Shown piece by piece: positions 8,074 to 16,256 of a DNA stretch of 64,000 nucleotides. Position numbers and translations under genes: made by a program. Location of the stretch: NCBI RefSeq assembly GCF_900111735.1, contig NZ_FOHW01000004.1, forward strand, positions 42,670-106,669, given 5' to 3'. How positions within the stretch are numbered: the stretch's first letter is position 1; every line of letters begins with the position of its first letter. The notes under the pieces are model-generated. The model made no database searches. It was not told where the DNA came from and saw nothing but the letters and a program-made list of their open reading frames with translations. Origin of the DNA: Pseudomonas graminis. Its GTDB lineage: Bacteria; Pseudomonadota; Gammaproteobacteria; Pseudomonadales; Pseudomonadaceae.

Positions 8074-9555
8074 ATGTTTCTCGGCATCGATTGCGGCACC
8101 CAAGGCACCAAGGCGATTGTTCTGGATGCCGTCAGCGGCAAGGTTCTGGGCGAAGGCTCGGGCGCCCATCACATGATCAGCGGTGCCAACGGGCGCCGCG
8201 AGCAGGATGTTCAGGAATGGCTCGATGCGTTCGAGCAGGCGACGGAACAGGCATTGAAGCAGGCCGGGGTGTCCGGCGCGGACATCCAGGCCATCGGCGT
8301 GTCCGGGCAGCAACATGGCCTGGTGATGCTCGATGCCTCGGGACAGGTGTTGCGCCCGGCCAAGCTATGGTGCGACACCGAATCCTCGCCCGAAAATGAT
8401 CGGCTGTTGGCGTATCTGGGCGGTGAGGCCGGATCGCTGGAGCGGTTGGGTATCGCCATCGCGCCGGGCTACACGGTCTCGAAACTGCTGTGGAGCAAAG
8501 AACAGTTCCCAGAACTGTTCGCCCGCATCGACAAGATTCTGCTGCCCCACGACTACCTCAATTACTGGCTGACCGGCCGCAGCTGCAGCGAGTTCGGCGA
8601 CGCGTCGGGCACCGGTTATTTCAAAGTGCGCACCCGCGAATGGGACCTCGACATCCTTCAGCACATCGACCCCAGTGGGCGGCTGGTCAAGGCATTGCCG
8701 GAATTGATCGAAGCGCATCAGGCGGTGGGCACGATTCTTCCCGCGATCGCCGAGCGTCTGGGCCTCAACCCGAACGCCATCGTCTCCAGCGGCGGAGGCG
8801 ACAACATGATGGGCGCCATCGGTACCGGCAACATCGCGCCGGGCTCGATCACCATGAGCCTGGGGTCGTCGGGCACGGTCTACGCATTCGCCGACGCCGG
8901 CAATATCAGCGCGCAGCCGTCGGTGGCGACCTTCTGTTCCTCATCGGGCGGCTGGCTGCCACTGATCTGCACCATGAACCTGACCAACGCCACCAGCGCC
9001 ATCCGCGAGCTGTTCACGCTAGACATCGGCGCCTTCAACGCGGCGGTGGCGTCATCACCGATTGGCGCCCAGGGCGTGCTCATGCTGCCCTTCCTCAACG
9101 GCGAACGCGTGCCCGCCCTGCCCCATGCCACCGGCAGCATTCTCGGGCTGGACAGCACCAACCTGACCCAGGCCAACCTGTGCCGCGCGGTGGTCGAGGG
9201 CACCACCTTCGGCCTGCGTTACGGCCTGGACCTGTTGCGCGACAGCGGCGTTAAGAGCGATAACATCCGCCTGATCGGCGGCGGCGCAAAAAGCGCGGTC
9301 TGGCGGCAGATCGTCGCCGACATCATGGACACGCCGGTCATCTGCACCACCGGCACCGAAGCGGCCGCCCTGGGCGCGGCGATTCAGGCGGCGTGGTGTC
9401 ATGCTCACGCCGAGGGTGACGGTGAGTCGCTGCAAGCGCTGACCGAGCGTTGCGTCAGCCTCGATCCGGCCAGTGAAACCCGGCCGGTCGCCGAACACGT
9501 TGCGGCGTACCAAACCGTTTATCAGCACTATCGCACTCACTTGCAGGGCCTCTGA
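8074..9555 (+). CDS. mtlY: Xylulokinase
   Basis: A sugar kinase of the FGGY family, 493 residues from ATG 8074; an in-frame GTG two codons earlier (8068) overlaps the probable ribosome site GAGG and is less likely. The N-terminus MFLGIDCGTQGTKAIVLD carries the phosphate-1 motif, and GGGAKSAVWRQIVAD (near 405) matches FGGY signature 2. It phosphorylates xylulose made from arabitol by MtlD. It sits 23 bp after mtlD and 32 bp before mtlZ. Confidence 0.92.
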   Translation: MFLGIDCGTQGTKAIVLDAVSGKVLGEGSGAHHMISGANGRREQDVQEWLDAFEQATEQALKQAGVSGADIQAIGVSGQQHGLVMLDASGQVLRPAKLWCDTESSPENDRLLAYLGGEAGSLERLGIAIAPGYTVSKLLWSKEQFPELFARIDKILLPHDYLNYWLTGRSCSEFGDASGTGYFKVRTREWDLDILQHIDPSGRLVKALPELIEAHQAVGTILPAIAERLGLNPNAIVSSGGGDNMMGAIGTGNIAPGSITMSLGSSGTVYAFADAGNISAQPSVATFCSSSGGWLPLICTMNLTNATSAIRELFTLDIGAFNAAVASSPIGAQGVLMLPFLNGERVPALPHATGSILGLDSTNLTQANLCRAVVEGTTFGLRYGLDLLRDSGVKSDNIRLIGGGAKSAVWRQIVADIMDTPVICTTGTEAAALGAAIQAAWCHAHAEGDGESLQALTERCVSLDPASETRPVAEHVAAYQTVYQHYRTHLQGL

Positions 9556-9587
9556 CGGACAGCCCCGTCGGCCTTTATGGAGCAACT

Positions 9588-10523
9588 ATGTATCTGGTCT
9601 GTGGCGAAGCACTGTTCGATTTTTTCTGTCAGCCGGACAGCGGACAAAGCAACAAAGTGGGTTATCAGGCCATCGCCGGCGGTTCGCCGTTCAACGTCGC
9701 CGTCGGGCTGCGCAGGCTGGGCATCGATGCCGGGTTTTTCGCCGGCATCTCCAGTGATTACCTGGGCAAGCGCCTGCTGACGGTGCTGGCGGAAGAAGGC
9801 GTGCGCGATGACTTTCTCGTGCATATCGACGCGCCCACCACGCTGTCGATGGTCGCCGTGGGCGCCGACGGCTCGCCGCAGTACAGTTTTCGCGGCGAAG
9901 GCTGCGCCGACCGGATGCTGAGCGTTGAGCATCTGCCGACTTTGGACCACAGCGTGCGTGGCTTGCATGTGGGTTCGTTTTCGCTGGTGGTGGAGCCGGT
10001 CGCCGAGGCACTGCTGACGCTGGTGCGGCGGGAAAGCGGTAAGCGGTTGATCACGTTCGACCCCAATGTGCGTTTGAACCCGGCGCCGAGTATCGAGCTG
10101 TGGCGCAGCCAAGTGGGGAAGTTTGCCGAGCATGCGCACATCATCAAGGTCAGTGATGAGGATCTGGAGCTGTTGTATCCGCAGAAAGATGCGGCGGCGG
10201 TGGCCGCGGGCTGGCTCAAGGACAATTGTCAGTGGGTGATCATGACCCGCGGTCGTCAGGGCGCCACTGTGTTTACGCGGGACTTGGGGACCTGGTCGGT
10301 GGCGGCGCGCAAGGTGGAGACGGTGGATACGGTGGGTGCCGGGGATACGTTTCAGGCGGCGTTGATTGCGTTTCTCACGGAGCGGGGTCTGGATGCGCCA
10401 GCTGCTTTGGCGGGCGTAGATCGGGAGACGCTGACGAAGATGCTGGAGTTTGCGGTGGCCGCAGCGGCGGTGACCTGTACGCGAGAGGGGCCTGATTTGC
10501 CCTATCGGGCGGAGGTGGTCTAG
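9588..10523 (+). CDS. mtlZ: Fructokinase (PfkB family)
   Basis: The 311-residue ribokinase/PfkB-type kinase phosphorylates the fructose produced from mannitol. The second PfkB signature DTVGAGDTFQAAL is near residue 247, with the catalytic aspartate in GAGD. The N-terminal glycine pair motif is seen in GGSPFNVAVGLRRLG. GGAG lies seven bases before the ATG. It is the last gene of the operon. Codon use in its last 300 bp is richer in T and G at third positions than in earlier mtl genes, and no clear intrinsic terminator follows, only dispersed repeats. Confidence 0.92.
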   Translation: MYLVCGEALFDFFCQPDSGQSNKVGYQAIAGGSPFNVAVGLRRLGIDAGFFAGISSDYLGKRLLTVLAEEGVRDDFLVHIDAPTTLSMVAVGADGSPQYSFRGEGCADRMLSVEHLPTLDHSVRGLHVGSFSLVVEPVAEALLTLVRRESGKRLITFDPNVRLNPAPSIELWRSQVGKFAEHAHIIKVSDEDLELLYPQKDAAAVAAGWLKDNCQWVIMTRGRQGATVFTRDLGTWSVAARKVETVDTVGAGDTFQAALIAFLTERGLDAPAALAGVDRETLTKMLEFAVAAAAVTCTREGPDLPYRAEVV

Positions 10524-10540
10524 GCGTCTGGCCCTTTTCA

Positions 10541-10580
10541 GATCAAGATCAAGATCAAGATCAAGATCAAGATCAAGATC
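10541..10580. repeat. GATCAA microsatellite
   Basis: GATCAA is repeated six full times plus GATC, directly before the dispersed element that starts at 10582. A six-unit tract stands in the same place before the copy at 57414. Imperfect GATCAAGA(G/C) tracts flank the other side at 10848-10884 and, inverted, at 11183-11216. Confidence 0.95.
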
Positions 10581-10581
10581 A

Positions 10582-10830
10582 CAGGCGTCTGCCTGGGGGC
10601 AGACTGTTTCGCCTTCGGCGAGTTACTTGGAAAAGCACCCCAAGTAACCAAGGGTGCTTGCTCCTGGTTGGGCCCCTCGTTCCTCGGGGTTCCTTCACTT
10701 CGGTCTCGCTCCGTGGGCCCGCCGCCATCCGCCATCCATGGCGGGGGGCGGCTCTCGCGGCATCCATGCCGCTCAGCCCACGGAGCGAGACCTGCGTTCA
10801 GCCTGCACCCAAGTCGCGATTGGTGGTGTT
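10582..10830 (+). repeat. Dispersed structured element, copy 1
   Basis: About 250 bp that recur inverted at 11225-11480 and directly at 57414-57665. In order it contains: a hairpin GTCTGCC/GGCAGAC; a 9-bp stem GTTACTTGG (10622-10630) with CCAAGTAAC (10640-10648); a perfect 17-bp outer stem GGTCTCGCTCCGTGGGC (10702-10718) with its complement (10776-10792); and, inside that stem, two 7-bp hairpins around CATCCATG (10729-10744 and 10757-10772). Short frames on both strands lie within the structure and vary between copies, so I do not call genes. Confidence 0.8.
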
Positions 10831-10885
10831 TGAGCTTTCTGCGTATGAAGATCAAGAGCCGATCAAGAGCAGATCAAGAGCAGAT

Positions 10886-10965
10886 CACAAGCTTCCCGGC
10901 TAAAGCCGGTCCCACTGATTGCACACGCTGCTGTTAGTGGGACCGGCTTTAGCCGGGAAGAGGCC
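10886..10965. repeat. Inverted REP pair
   Basis: Two REP units in opposite orientation (cores CTTCCCGGCTAAAGCCGGTC at about 10888 and its complement at about 10937) are separated by some 20 bp. A third unit stands at 11153-11178, after the palindromic element. Confidence 0.88.
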
Positions 10966-10994
10966 AGCTTAGGCGCCGACATTTTTGCTGATGT

Positions 10995-11125
10995 GATCGT
11001 TCCCACGCTCCGCGTGGGCATGCATCCCGTGACGCTCCGCGTCACTTCCCCAGGCCTGAATGCGCGTCGTCTGCGGGACGCGGAGCGTCGGGGGCGGCGT
11101 TACCACGCGGAGCGTGGGAACGATC
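10995..11125. repeat. Palindromic element, second copy
   Basis: Outer arms at 10995-11017 and 11103-11125 are 23-nt inverted repeats starting GATCGTTCCCACGCTCCGCG. Inside are GTGACGCTCCGCGTCAC and GGACGCGGAGCGTC, further copies of the same short palindrome. It is the same family as the element at 5243-5343. Confidence 0.85.
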
Positions 11126-11224
11126 AGTGAACTTGCTGCACACGGCGCTTTTAGTGGGACCGGCTTTAGCCGGGAAGCCGTTGATCTGCTCTTGATCTGC
11201 TTTTGATCTTGATCTTCAGACACA

Positions 11225-11480
11225 TACCGCCCAGACGACACCTATCGCGACTTGGGTGCAGGCTGAACGCAGGTTTCGCGGAGTGGGTCGAGCCGCATGG
11301 ATGCGGCGAGAGCGCCGTCAGGACATGGATGTCCGTTCGGCGCGGGCCCACGGAGCGAGACCGAAGTGAGGGTACTCCGACGAAGGAGGAGCCAAACCAG
11401 GAGCAGGCACCCTTGGTTACTTGGGGTGCTTTTCCAAGTAACTCGCCGAAGGCGAAATGTCTGCCGCCAGGCAGACGCTT
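11225..11480 (-). repeat. Dispersed structured element, copy 2 (inverted)
   Basis: This is the reverse complement of copy 1 over its whole length, with flanking GATCAA-like repeats at 11183-11216. The inner hairpins keep their CATCCATG core (read on the minus strand), but the stems differ from copies 1 and 3 by paired changes: GCCG/CGGC (11292-11307) instead of GCGG/CCGC, and GGA/TCC (11321-11334) instead of CCGC/GCGG. The outer stem (11272-11288 with 11346-11362) is less perfect than in copy 1. Confidence 0.78.
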
Positions 11481-11486
11481 TTGCCG

Positions 11487-12101
11487 TTAGGCCATTTCCG
11501 CCTTTGCCATGGCGATCCTGGTCTTCACCTCCTGCTCAGCGACCTGCTGATCCGTCTTCTGCTTCTGCAGCTCAGTCACCTGCTTGTCCACCGCCGCCTG
11601 CTCCTGCGGCGTCATGGCGTCGTATTCCGCCTTGCTGACGCCCGTCAACCGCTGCCGCACCTTCTCCGCGTCGGTCTGGTTCATGTAGGACAGAAACTGA
11701 TCCTTCACCGAACCCACCCCGTCAGAACCCGCCGCGCCATCACTGGCCGCCAGTTCATCGGACACGCCCTTGCTGACACTGTCAGACGACGCAACCTGCT
11801 TGTCAGCGCTGGACACAAACGCCGCAGCCGCAGCCGCCTTGTCATCGTCCGTCACCGACGACGCCGTGTTGGCCGCCGCTGCCTTCAGGTTCACCATCAT
11901 TTTGGCAAACGACTCGTCGTAGCTCTGCTTACCGTCATTGCTGCCTTGCGCCGCGCCTTCGCCATTGCTCGCAATCGCCGCCACGGGTGTGGCGGCGCCG
12001 GCCATGGCGCTGGTGTAGGCATCCGTGTCCGGCGTGGCGTAATGGGTATGGCTTACGGCCTTCGACACGAACTGCTGGATAGCACTGTTGCCGATTAACA
12101 T
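11487..12101 (-). CDS. Unknown Ala/Ser-rich protein
   Basis: A 204-residue protein I do not recognise. A near-ideal ribosome site (AGGAGGTGA, seven bases before the ATG) supports the start. There is no signal peptide or membrane segment. Composition is rich in Ala, Ser, Asp and Lys. The middle (about 55-130) looks disordered, and the C-terminal 60 residues (KAEYDAMTPQEQAAVDKQVT onward) are predicted helical with heptad-like Gln/Lys/Glu spacing, so probably coiled coil. There is no downstream partner on its strand; its end abuts the dispersed element. Confidence 0.75.
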   Translation of the reverse strand: MLIGNSAIQQFVSKAVSHTHYATPDTDAYTSAMAGAATPVAAIASNGEGAAQGSNDGKQSYDESFAKMMVNLKAAAANTASSVTDDDKAAAAAAFVSSADKQVASSDSVSKGVSDELAASDGAAGSDGVGSVKDQFLSYMNQTDAEKVRQRLTGVSKAEYDAMTPQEQAAVDKQVTELQKQKTDQQVAEQEVKTRIAMAKAEMA

Positions 12102-12319
12102 CTTTCACCTCCTGTTCAGGTTGTCCGATGTACCCCGACAGCAGCAAAACCGATGCCATACCGCTTGTTTCCCTGAAAGGCCCGCCAGCAGGGGTTTGCA
12201 GACCACGCCACGATCCGGGAAGGGGCCCCATAATCGACATTGCTTGCCGTCTGCGGCAGATTCTCGCCGCAGCGTTGCCGTACTGGCCAGCGCGCCGCTG
12301 ACAACCCGGGGCCGCCGTC

Positions 12320-13348
12320 CTATTTGAGGAACGTCTTCAGCGCCTCATTCACCTTGTCCGCCTCGCACGCCGGCGCCATGTGCCCACAATCGCTATTGAG
12401 CACCAGCAACTGCGCGCGCTTTTGAGCGGCCAGCGCTTTGGAAGGCGCCGGGTCGACCATGCGGTCCTGTTCTGAAGTGATGATCAATAGCTGCGCCTTG
12501 ATCTTCTTGGCCAGCGTGGCCATGTCACCTTGACGCAACAAATCGAAGGAGGTCATGGCCTGCAATTGCCGGTACCAGTCAACCGTGCTGAAGGACTGAT
12601 TGCCCGGGGTGGCGGGCTGTTTGCCAGCAGGCGCGGGCCGGTTGCCGAGGTTTTTAGCGGCGCTACGCTCCGGCGTCCACAGATAACCGTTGTGGACCGC
12701 CGTGAGCTGTTTGAACGCAGTGCCCGGCGCATAGTTGCCGTCGTTCCAGCCCGGCGCGCGTTCGATGGCGGCCAGTTCTGCATTCCAGGCCTGCAGGTCA
12801 CGTTCGGTCGGGTGAGGCGTGCCGACGATGGTCACCACCTTGCTGGCGAAGTCCGGATACATTACCGCCCACTGCAAGGCCTGCATGCCGCCCATGGAAA
12901 TGCCGACGATGGCGTGGGCGTGATCAATGCCCAGGTACATGGCGAGCAATCGATGTTGCGCCTTGACCATGTCACGGATGCCGAACTGCGGAAACTTCAG
13001 GCGCGGCGCGATCGGGCTGTTTGACGGCGAGCAGGACACGCCATTGCCGATGGCGTCCATCGCCACCACGTACCAGCGATTGGTGTCGACCAACTTGCCC
13101 GGGCCGATCATATCGGCCTGGTCGGACGTCCGTCCGGCCAGCCAGGTGGTCACCAGTACGACGTTGTTGCGGTCTTCTGCCAGGGTGCCGTAGGTGCGAT
13201 AACCCAGGTCACAGCGCGAGATCTTGCCGCCGGTCATGTTCAACGAGCCAATGTTTACCCGCTGCTGCTCAGCCGCCTGACAAACACCCACACTCATCAT
13301 GACCAGCAACGCACACAGCATCCGGTTAACGTAATGACGCAGTTTCAT
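12320..13348 (-). CDS. Exported alpha/beta hydrolase, homoserine acetyltransferase-like
   Basis: A 342-residue protein with a signal peptide (LCALLVMMSVGVCQA, cleavage near residue 25). The alpha/beta-hydrolase fold is of the MetX type: nucleophile elbow GISMGGMQAL (Ser near 149), catalytic Asp in SEQDRMVDP (near 296) and His in SDCGHMAP (near 322). True MetX enzymes are cytoplasmic, so a biosynthetic role is unlikely; a periplasmic esterase or acyltransferase is more plausible. AAGGAA lies six bases before the ATG. The gene stands alone. Confidence 0.85.
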   Translation of the reverse strand: MKLRHYVNRMLCALLVMMSVGVCQAAEQQRVNIGSLNMTGGKISRCDLGYRTYGTLAEDRNNVVLVTTWLAGRTSDQADMIGPGKLVDTNRWYVVAMDAIGNGVSCSPSNSPIAPRLKFPQFGIRDMVKAQHRLLAMYLGIDHAHAIVGISMGGMQALQWAVMYPDFASKVVTIVGTPHPTERDLQAWNAELAAIERAPGWNDGNYAPGTAFKQLTAVHNGYLWTPERSAAKNLGNRPAPAGKQPATPGNQSFSTVDWYRQLQAMTSFDLLRQGDMATLAKKIKAQLLIITSEQDRMVDPAPSKALAAQKRAQLLVLNSDCGHMAPACEADKVNEALKTFLK

Positions 13349-13670
13349 GGAATTCCTTAGTGATAAAGCCTGGCGCGATAGCGCCTGAAAGTTTGAGGCT
13401 ACGGAAAACCATGTACATCAACATCATGCCGTCGCGCTGCGCCATCAGCGTAGACGGTTATGCCGTTTGAGCCAGGCCCGATCACGCCTATTTTTTCAGG
13501 CCATTCAATAGCCTGAGTCATTTATGGTTCTGCGCCGCTTTCACCCTCCAAGGCGACAGATATCAGCATAAGGACTCCCCCTGCTCCACCGGCGATGGTA
13601 GCGTGCGGTGGTTTCTGATCGAACGATCAGACATTTCTCTCAACATGCCTGCCAAGGAATGCCCCACCCA
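13349..13670. other. Intergenic gap with one palindrome
   Basis: No gene is seen in these 322 bp between the divergent hydrolase and dipeptidase genes. A 16-bp inverted repeat CTGATCGAACGATCAG (13615-13630), 7-bp arms with an AA spacer, lies 41 bp before the dipeptidase start and looks like a dimeric repressor site. Confidence 0.5.
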
Positions 13671-15410
13671 ATGGACTTTTCGCTCAAGCACCTCGCCGCC
13701 GCCACAATGATGTTCGCCGGCGTCTGCGCCTTCACACCGGCTGCCTTCGCCAACCTCACCGCGCAACAGAGCAGCACGATTGTCGGCAGCTTCAAGGAAA
13801 ACACCGTCACTGATTTCCGCCAGTTCCTCAAGACCGTCAGCACTACCGACGTGGTCAAGGCGGCGGGCATCGAGCCGGCGATCAATGCCTTCCTCGCCAA
13901 CAAGAAGCTGTCTGCCGATGAGCAGAACGACATCCATCGCCTGCTGGGGGTTTATGCGCGGGTAAAATACGGCAGCGCCGCCACCGAAACCCTGCGAGAG
14001 CTGGTCGCGATTCCCACGTTCCAGACCGAAGGCGTCGCCCAGCACGACAACCCGGCGTTCGTGAAGATTGCCGAGAAAATCAAAACCCTCGCCCAGTCGT
14101 TCAACCTGACCTTCCGCAACATCGACAACCGCGTCTATGAAGTGTCCCTTGAAGGCTCAAGCCCTGAGGTAGTGGGGATCCATGCCCACGCCGACGTGGT
14201 TCCGGTCACCCGGGAAAACTGGGTGCTGGCGGACGGCACTCGTCTCGACCCGTTCAAAGTCACCCTGATCGGCGACCGCATGTACGGCCGCGGCACCGAG
14301 GATGACAAGAACGGCATCGTCGTCGCGCTGTACGCCATGAAGGTGATCAAGGAAGAGAAGCTGCCACTGGCGCGCAATTTCAAGCTGCTGATCGACACCA
14401 CTGAAGAAACCTCCGGCGACGCCATTCCCTATTACTTCGAACGTAACCCGACGCCGGCCTACAACCTGGCGCTCGACGGCAGCTACCCGGTGGTCATCGC
14501 GGAAAAGGGCTACGGCACGGTCATGGCCAGCTTCTCCGGCCGCACCGCAGAAGGCACGGGTGCGGAAATCACCTCGATGACCGGCGGCATGGCAACCAAC
14601 CAGATCCCGTCGAAATCAGTCGTTACGCTGGTCACTGATCGCCCCGCCGAGCTCGCGGCCGAGCTGCAAAAAGCCGGCGCCGAGTACGCCCAGCAAAACG
14701 GTGGCAACTTCAAGGTCGACGCGCAAGTGGCCGACAAGGACGTCAAGCTGACTGTCACCGGCGTGTCGGCGCATTCCTCCGAGCCAGAGTCGGGGGTCAA
14801 CCCGGTGGCGCGGATGCTCGATTTCATCAACGGTCTGGACGGTAAAGTCGCGCTCAAGCACAACGCGATCACCGACGCCGCGCGTTATGCCGCTGACAAC
14901 TGGGGCCTCGACTACCTGGGCAGCAAACTGGGCGTCGGCTTCAGCGATGAGTTCATGGGCCCGCTGACGGCCTCGCTGACCTACGTGGCGATGGACGACA
15001 AGGCCTTCAAGCTGGCGGTCAATCTGCGCGTGCCAAGGGGCAAATCACCGGAAGCGCTGAAGGCGGAAATCGCACAGAAGCTGACGGCGTGGACCCAGCA
15101 GAGCCACATCACGCCGGGCTTCGATTACTCGATCGCCGAGCCGATGTACCGCAATCCCGAAGGCGAGTGGGTCAAGGCGCTGCTGGCCGTGGCCACCGAA
15201 AACCTGGGCATGGAGCACAAGTTCGGCACGTCCGCCGGCGCCACCTCAGTGCATGAACTGCCCAACGGCGTGCAGTTCGGCCTTGCCAAACCTGACGTTA
15301 AATACACCGGTCACACCGACGCCGAGTTCAAGACCACCGAGCAGTTCCTGCTGGACTTGCAGATCGTCACCGAGATGATGGGCCGCATCGGGCAACTGCC
15401 GAAGCTCTGA
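13671..15410 (+). CDS. Exported M20-family dipeptidase
   Basis: The protein is 579 residues from ATG 13671; upstream in-frame starts would precede the signal peptide (LAAATMMFAGVCAFTPAAFA), though ATG 13659 is possible. Zinc-peptidase motifs of the PepV/M20 group are present: HAHADVVPV (first metal His and Asp), GRGTEDDKNG (bridging Asp), TEETSGD (catalytic Glu and metal ligand) and a C-terminal TSAGATSVHELPNG. The dimerisation insert lies between about 290 and 420. It probably cleaves dipeptides in the periplasm. Confidence 0.88.
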   Translation: MDFSLKHLAAATMMFAGVCAFTPAAFANLTAQQSSTIVGSFKENTVTDFRQFLKTVSTTDVVKAAGIEPAINAFLANKKLSADEQNDIHRLLGVYARVKYGSAATETLRELVAIPTFQTEGVAQHDNPAFVKIAEKIKTLAQSFNLTFRNIDNRVYEVSLEGSSPEVVGIHAHADVVPVTRENWVLADGTRLDPFKVTLIGDRMYGRGTEDDKNGIVVALYAMKVIKEEKLPLARNFKLLIDTTEETSGDAIPYYFERNPTPAYNLALDGSYPVVIAEKGYGTVMASFSGRTAEGTGAEITSMTGGMATNQIPSKSVVTLVTDRPAELAAELQKAGAEYAQQNGGNFKVDAQVADKDVKLTVTGVSAHSSEPESGVNPVARMLDFINGLDGKVALKHNAITDAARYAADNWGLDYLGSKLGVGFSDEFMGPLTASLTYVAMDDKAFKLAVNLRVPRGKSPEALKAEIAQKLTAWTQQSHITPGFDYSIAEPMYRNPEGEWVKALLAVATENLGMEHKFGTSAGATSVHELPNGVQFGLAKPDVKYTGHTDAEFKTTEQFLLDLQIVTEMMGRIGQLPKL

Positions 15411-15420
15411 TCGTTCAGCC

Positions 15421-15447
15421 TCAGGCCCGCTGCCATGGCGGGCCTGA
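15421..15447 (+). terminator. Hairpin after the dipeptidase gene
   Basis: A perfect 10-bp stem TCAGGCCCGC/GCGGGCCTGA with a 7-nt loop begins ten bases after the stop. No clear T-tract follows, so it may protect the 3' end rather than terminate strongly. It also lies between convergent genes. Confidence 0.55.
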
Positions 15448-15475
15448 TTCGCAGCGAATGCAGGGACGTCAGGAC

Positions 15476-15781
15476 TCAGTTCTGAAGCTTCGAGCCTGAC
15501 CGGCGCACGATCTTGATCGAGTGTTTGAGGTTGGGCTTGCGGGTCACGCTGATCGCCCGTTGGGTGACCGTGTCCAGGGTGATGTTCCAGAAGCCGGTGC
15601 TGGGCACGACGATCTTCGCCGGAAAGCGGTCGAAGGCGCCGCCGTGATAAGTGTGCCGACCGCCGTTCTTGAAACTGCGGAAGTTGGCATCACTCATGAG
15701 GCGGATATTGCAGGCGTTCGAGGACTCGATCACCACGATGTCGCCTTCATTCAGGTGTTCGCGTTGGTGGATGAATTTCAC
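15476..15781 (-). CDS. DUF1883 family protein, paralogue 1
   Basis: A 101-residue protein of the DUF1883 family, function unknown. It shares most of residues 1-75 with the protein at 24540-24845 (MKFIHQREHLNE, MSDANFRSFKNGGRHTYHGG). The family is a small beta-rich domain with conserved His, Asn and Trp; here FWNITLDT. The C-terminus ends in basic residues (IKIVRRSGSK). No obvious Shine-Dalgarno is seen. It stands alone on the minus strand. Confidence 0.82.
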   Translation of the reverse strand: MKFIHQREHLNEGDIVVIESSNACNIRLMSDANFRSFKNGGRHTYHGGAFDRFPAKIVVPSTGFWNITLDTVTQRAISVTRKPNLKHSIKIVRRSGSKLQN

Positions 15782-15876
15782 GGGGATACCACGGCAGAGT
15801 TGAAAACGGCCGCGAGAATATCACGGAGAACTGGCCCGGAAGGCAGTGCTCCCTGAACGCCTAAACCAGAGACCAA

Positions 15877-15907
15877 AAAAAACCTCATGATCGCTCATGA
15901 GGTTTTT
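15877..15907 (-). terminator. Intrinsic terminator downstream of ahpF
   Basis: A 13-bp perfect stem AAAAACCTCATGA/TCATGAGGTTTTT with a 4-nt loop is followed by a T-run on the minus strand. It lies beyond the REP cluster, about 350 bp after the ahpF stop, and also ends any plus-strand read-through. Confidence 0.8.
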
Positions 15908-15939
15908 CTGTTTCTGGCCCTTGGTTCAACGGTATGGCC

Positions 15940-16250
15940 GACGCCTTCCCGGCTGAAGCCGGTCCCACAAGTCGGCGTACAACCGCTGCCCCTCTGGATG
16001 CATGGGCCGCTGTTAGTGGGACCGGCTTCAGCCGGGAAGAGGCCGGTGTGTACGCCATCATTTTTGCAGTATGGCAACCGACGCCTTCCCGGCTGAAGCC
16101 GGTCCCACAAGTCGGCGTACACCCAATCCCACTGAATGCATGGGATGCCTTTAGTGGGACCGGCTTTAGCCGGGAAGAGGTCGGTGTGTACGCCATCATT
16201 TTTGCAGTATGGCGACCGACGCCTTCCCGGCTGAAGCCGGTCCCACTAAT
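15940..16250. repeat. Tandem REP/BIME cluster
   Basis: Five REP units alternate in orientation (about 15946, 16014, 16081, 16153 and 16222). The stretch GTGTACGCCATCATTTTTGCAG with its flanking units occurs at 16047 and again at 16187, giving a tandem period near 140 bp. Linkers also repeat (CACAAGTCGGCGTAC, twice). Short frames through the cluster are not genes. Confidence 0.88.
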
Positions 16251-16256
16251 AAACCA

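Noticed and set aside
10538..10903. Short frames within the dispersed element and GATCAA tract
   Set aside because: They encode low-complexity tails from the microsatellite and frames differ among the three copies; the conserved feature is the stem structure.
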